This document shows, in pieces, positions 62,003 to 64,000 of a DNA stretch of 64,000 bases; position 1 is the stretch's first letter; every line of letters starts with the position of its first letter. Position numbers and translations under genes: made by a program. Under the pieces are notes generated by a model. It did no database searches, was not told the origin of the DNA, and worked only from the letters and a program-made list of their open reading frames with translations. This stretch comes from Caulobacterales bacterium (GTDB taxonomy: Bacteria; Pseudomonadota; Alphaproteobacteria; Caulobacterales; Caulobacteraceae). The stretch spans positions 57,959 through 121,958 of the forward strand of contig JAEKKJ010000017.1 of assembly GCA_019510435.1 (NCBI GenBank). Reading direction: 5' to 3'.

Positions 62003-62347
62003 ATGAAGACCTTTCTTCTTTGCGCCACCCTGGCCGCCATCGCCTCGCCGGCGCTGGCCCAGCCGCGCCCGGCCTCCGTCGATCCTGAGATTCCGCGCCA
62101 GACCGTGCGGTATGACGACCTCGACCTCAGCCGTCCGGCCGGGGCCGACGCCCTGATCGCGCGGATCGGCCGCGCGGCCCGCACGGTCTGCGGCGAGCAG
62201 TCGGTCAGCGAATTCGACCGGACCGGCAACCGTCGCCGCGCCTGCATCGCCAAGGCGATGAGCACGGCGATCGCCCAGGTGGACGCCCCGATCGTGACGA
62301 GCCGCTTCTACGGCCCGAACCAGGCGATCAAGCTCGCGGGCAAGTGA
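62003..62347 (+). CDS. UrcA family protein
   Basis: This 114-residue secreted protein has a signal peptide (MKTFLLCATLAAIASPALA) and the UrcA domain: QTVRYDDLDLSRPAGADALIARIGRAARTVCGEQ with a paired cysteine later (RRACIAKAMSTAIAQVD). The family is common in Caulobacterales and sphingomonads; its function is unknown. AAGGACAT precedes the ATG. A strong terminator follows at 62409-62442. Confidence 0.88.
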   Translation: MKTFLLCATLAAIASPALAQPRPASVDPEIPRQTVRYDDLDLSRPAGADALIARIGRAARTVCGEQSVSEFDRTGNRRRACIAKAMSTAIAQVDAPIVTSRFYGPNQAIKLAGK

Positions 62348-62408
62348 ACCCGGGCGACAGGGCGCCGCCGGCCCGACCTGCAATGTCGACCGGTCGCCAA
62401 GTCACCGG

Positions 62409-62442
62409 GAGCCCGCCGGGACCCCCTCCCGGCGGGCTCTTT
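62409..62442 (+). terminator. rho-independent terminator after the UrcA gene
   Basis: GAGCCCGCCGGG (62409-62420) and CCCGGCGGGCTC (62428-62439) form a perfect 12-bp stem with a 7-base loop, followed by TTT (62440-62442) and CCTGT. Confidence 0.8.
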
Positions 62443-62470
62443 CCTGTGTTCGGACCGGCGGGCGGGACGG

Positions 62471-62506
62471 TTCAGTTTCTGTATCGGCCCGGATTCACTT
62501 CCTGAA
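62471..62506. promoter_or_regulatory. two-site operator, copy B (upstream of the SRPBCC gene)
   Basis: TTCAG-TTT-CTGTA (62471-62483) and TTCAC-TTC-CTGAA (62494-62506) repeat the copy A arrangement with 23-base centre spacing. The surrounding ~40 bases match copy A at most positions, and a shared cctgggat follows in both about 20 bases later. Confidence 0.7.
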
Positions 62507-62593
62507 CTGGGCGGTGGCGATGGTTTCCTGGGATGAGGCCGGCCCTGGCGGGCTGGAAGTGGTTTCCGGCCCCGCTTCCTCAAGGAGACGACC

Positions 62594-63091
62594 ATGACGA
62601 AGACCCTGGCCTCCGGCGCCGCAGCCTGTTGCGCCCTCATCATGTTTGCGGCCGCCGCCGCCCCGGCTGAGGCCGCCTCGCTGCGGCGCAGCGTCGATGT
62701 CGACGCCTCGCCCGAGACGGTGTGGTCGGCCATCGGCCCGTTCTGCGCCATCGCCGCCTGGCATCCGGCGATCGGCTCCTGCGCGGAAGATGCGCGCGGG
62801 CCGGTGGTGCGCACCCTGGTCACCAAGGACGGCAAGGCGACGTTCGTGGAGATCCAGACCGCCCGCAGCCAGGCCGAGCGGTCCTATTCCTACACCTTCA
62901 AGTCGGCGCCCATTCCGGTCACCGGCTACGCCTCGACCCTGCGCGTGCTGGCCAAGGCCGACGGGACGTCCACCGTCACCTGGAGCGGCGCCTACACGCC
63001 CGACGCCGGACAGGCCAAGGCGGCGGACGAGGCCCTGGCGGGGATCTATGAATCGGGGCTCGCCGCGATCAAGGCCCGGTTCGCGCACTAG
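62594..63091 (+). CDS. secreted SRPBCC-family protein
   Basis: This 165-residue protein has a signal peptide (cleavage near AEA|ASLRR) and a START/SRPBCC lipid-binding-type fold: SVDVDASPETVWSAIGPFCAIAAWHPAIGSC, RTLVTKDGKATFVEIQT, SYSYTFKSAPIPVTGYASTLRV, TVTWSGAYTP and a C-terminal helix ADEALAGIYESGLAAIKARF. It may bind hydrophobic ligands in the periplasm. It shares its promoter/operator with the UrcA-like gene. AAGGAGACG precedes the ATG. Confidence 0.87.
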   Translation: MTKTLASGAAACCALIMFAAAAAPAEAASLRRSVDVDASPETVWSAIGPFCAIAAWHPAIGSCAEDARGPVVRTLVTKDGKATFVEIQTARSQAERSYSYTFKSAPIPVTGYASTLRVLAKADGTSTVTWSGAYTPDAGQAKAADEALAGIYESGLAAIKARFAH

Positions 63092-63272
63092 GGCCGCGGG
63101 CGGCGCAACGGCGGTCCGATTCGGCCCTCCCTGCGCCCCCGCACCACCCGCGCCGGCAACACGGCATTGGGAATGGTTAAGGTGATGATGTCGCAGCGTT
63201 ACTGTTGAACGCGCGGCGCTTTCCTTGGGGATCGTGCGGAAAAACACGGCCTGCAAAGGTCGACCAAGGTCC

Positions 63273-63277
63273 GACTC
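63273..63277. promoter_or_regulatory. GANTC (CcrM) site in the ftsZ promoter region
   Basis: GACTC lies 17 bases before the first CtrA-type box; a second GANTC (GAGTC, 63355-63359) lies downstream of the boxes. In Caulobacter, CcrM methylation at GANTC helps time ftsZ transcription. Confidence 0.5.
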
Positions 63278-63289
63278 ACGCTATGGCGA

Positions 63290-63304
63290 TTAACACTCGA
63301 TTAA
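63290..63304 (+). promoter_or_regulatory. CtrA box 1 upstream of ftsZ
   Basis: TTAA-cacTCGA-TTAA is a perfect match to the CtrA consensus TTAA-N7-TTAA, 95 bases before the ftsZ start. In C. crescentus CtrA represses ftsZ from such a site. Confidence 0.75.
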
Positions 63305-63320
63305 GGGTGTCGGCGCGTAC

Positions 63321-63335
63321 TTAACGCATCGTTAC
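63321..63335 (+). promoter_or_regulatory. CtrA-like box 2 upstream of ftsZ
   Basis: TTAA-cgcatcg-TTAC matches 7 of 8 consensus positions, 31 bases after box 1 (start to start). Confidence 0.5.
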
Positions 63336-63398
63336 TCGGGCGTCCGGCTGGGGTGAGTCGCACGCCGGACCGCATACTGGGGAAGGACACGAAGTCCC

Positions 63399-64000
63399 AT
63401 GGCCATCTCGCTTTCCGCGCCGCGCGCAACTGAACTGAAGCCGCGGATCGTCGTGTTCGGCATCGGCGGCGCCGGCGGCAACGCCGTGAACAACATGATC
63501 GAGGCCGGCCTCGAGGGTGTGGAGTTCGTGGTCGGCAACACCGACGCCCAGCAGCTGCAGTTCGCCAAGACCGACCGGCGCATCCAGCTGGGCGTGCAGG
63601 TGACGCAAGGCCTCGGCGCGGGCGCGCACCCGGAAGTGGGCATGAGCGCCGCCGAGGAGAGCATCCCGGAGATCGGTGAGCACCTGGACGGCGCCCACAT
63701 GGTCTTCATCACCGCCGGCATGGGTGGCGGCACCGGCACCGGCGCGGCGCCGATCATCGCCAAGTGCGCCCGCGAGCGCGGCATTCTGACGGTGGGCGTG
63801 GTGACCAAGCCCTTCCACTTCGAAGGCCGCCACCGCATGCGCCTGGCCGATGCCGGGATCAGCGAGCTGCAGCGCTATGTCGACACCCTGATCGTCATCC
63901 CCAACCAGAACCTGTTCCGGGTGGCCAACGAGAAGACCACCTTCGCCGAGGCCTTCGGCATGGCGGACCAGGTGCTGCACTCGGGCGTGCGCTCGATCAC
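63399..64000 (+). CDS. ftsZ: cell division protein FtsZ (5' part, cut by window end)
   Basis: About 200 codons of the tubulin-like GTPase that forms the Z ring are present. After a short N-terminal extension ([15 protein letters not shown]) come the GTP-binding segments [32 protein letters not shown] and the tubulin signature [12 protein letters not shown] (about residues 107-118), with [20 protein letters not shown] and [18 protein letters not shown]. The gene continues past 64000. Its ~300-base upstream region holds two CtrA-type boxes and two GANTC sites. It is separated from ftsA by four genes. Confidence 0.97.
   Translation, partial: MAISLSAPRATELKPRIVVFGIGGAGGNAVNNMIEAGLEGVEFVVGNTDAQQLQFAKTDRRIQLGVQVTQGLGAGAHPEVGMSAAEESIPEIGEHLDGAHMVFITAGMGGGTGTGAAPIIAKCARERGILTVGVVTKPFHFEGRHRMRLADAGISELQRYVDTLIVIPNQNLFRVANEKTTFAEAFGMADQVLHSGVRSI

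Overview
The window is a GC-rich alphaproteobacterial chromosome segment, most probably from Caulobacterales (Caulobacter/Phenylobacterium type). The pointers are: rnpB directly upstream of a complete mraZ-to-ftsZ division and cell-wall (dcw) cluster; a perfect TTAA-N7-TTAA CtrA-type box plus GANTC (CcrM) sites in front of ftsZ; a CtrA-like box inside ddl ahead of ftsQA; C-terminal PEP-type sorting tails on two secreted enzymes; and a large TonB-dependent receptor. The MurE DNPR motif implies meso-diaminopimelate peptidoglycan. The species cannot be fixed from the sequence alone.

Layout. (a) 1-5.98 kb: accessory DNA with a TonB-dependent receptor, an NTF2-like protein, a small orphan gene and a tyrosine integrase that abuts the 5' end of dusA. 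The first ~20 dusA codons are AT-rich and unlike the rest of the gene, which looks like an integration scar. (b) 5.98-17.6 kb: small housekeeping and accessory genes: retropepsin-like protease, DUF1289 and hotdog thioesterase pair, phospholipase D-like protein, EEP-family phosphoesterase, a soluble globin-coupled chemoreceptor, MarR and MmyB-like regulators, an atypical SDR, and several families of palindromic repeats. (c) 17.7-29.3 kb: a copper/heavy-metal block (P-type ATPase, CsoR, a CnrYXH-like ECF sigma module, multicopper oxidase CopA, CopB, CopD and CopC) lying between two acyl-CoA dehydrogenases that resemble the two subunits of a PimC/PimD-type enzyme. (d) 29.5-32.7 kb: alpha/beta hydrolase, EamA transporter, AmiD-type amidase and a PaiB-like protein, the last three translationally overlapped. 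(e) 32.9-33.3 kb: RNase P RNA. (f) 33.7-64 kb: mraZ-rsmH-ftsL-ftsI-murE-murF-mraY-murD-ftsW-murG, then murC-murB, then ddl-ftsQ-ftsA, then ftsZ (cut by the window end). The cluster is interrupted three times by genes with no obvious division role.

How parts work together. In the metal block, three separate transcription units (the sigma operon itself, copAB and copCD) share a sequence of the form TG[A/C]GGG-N15/16-GCGTAT. This is the expected signature of an autoregulated ECF sigma regulon. The ATPase and csoR are divergent around two CsoR-type inverted repeats. Other regulatory signals read directly from sequence are a perfect FNR/FixK box exactly 41.5 bp upstream of the ATG of a SulP transporter (probable leaderless, low-oxygen promoter), a duplicated two-site operator in front of two secreted-protein genes beside an HxlR-SCP2 fusion regulator, and a 10-bp-phased MraZ-type operator upstream of mraZ.
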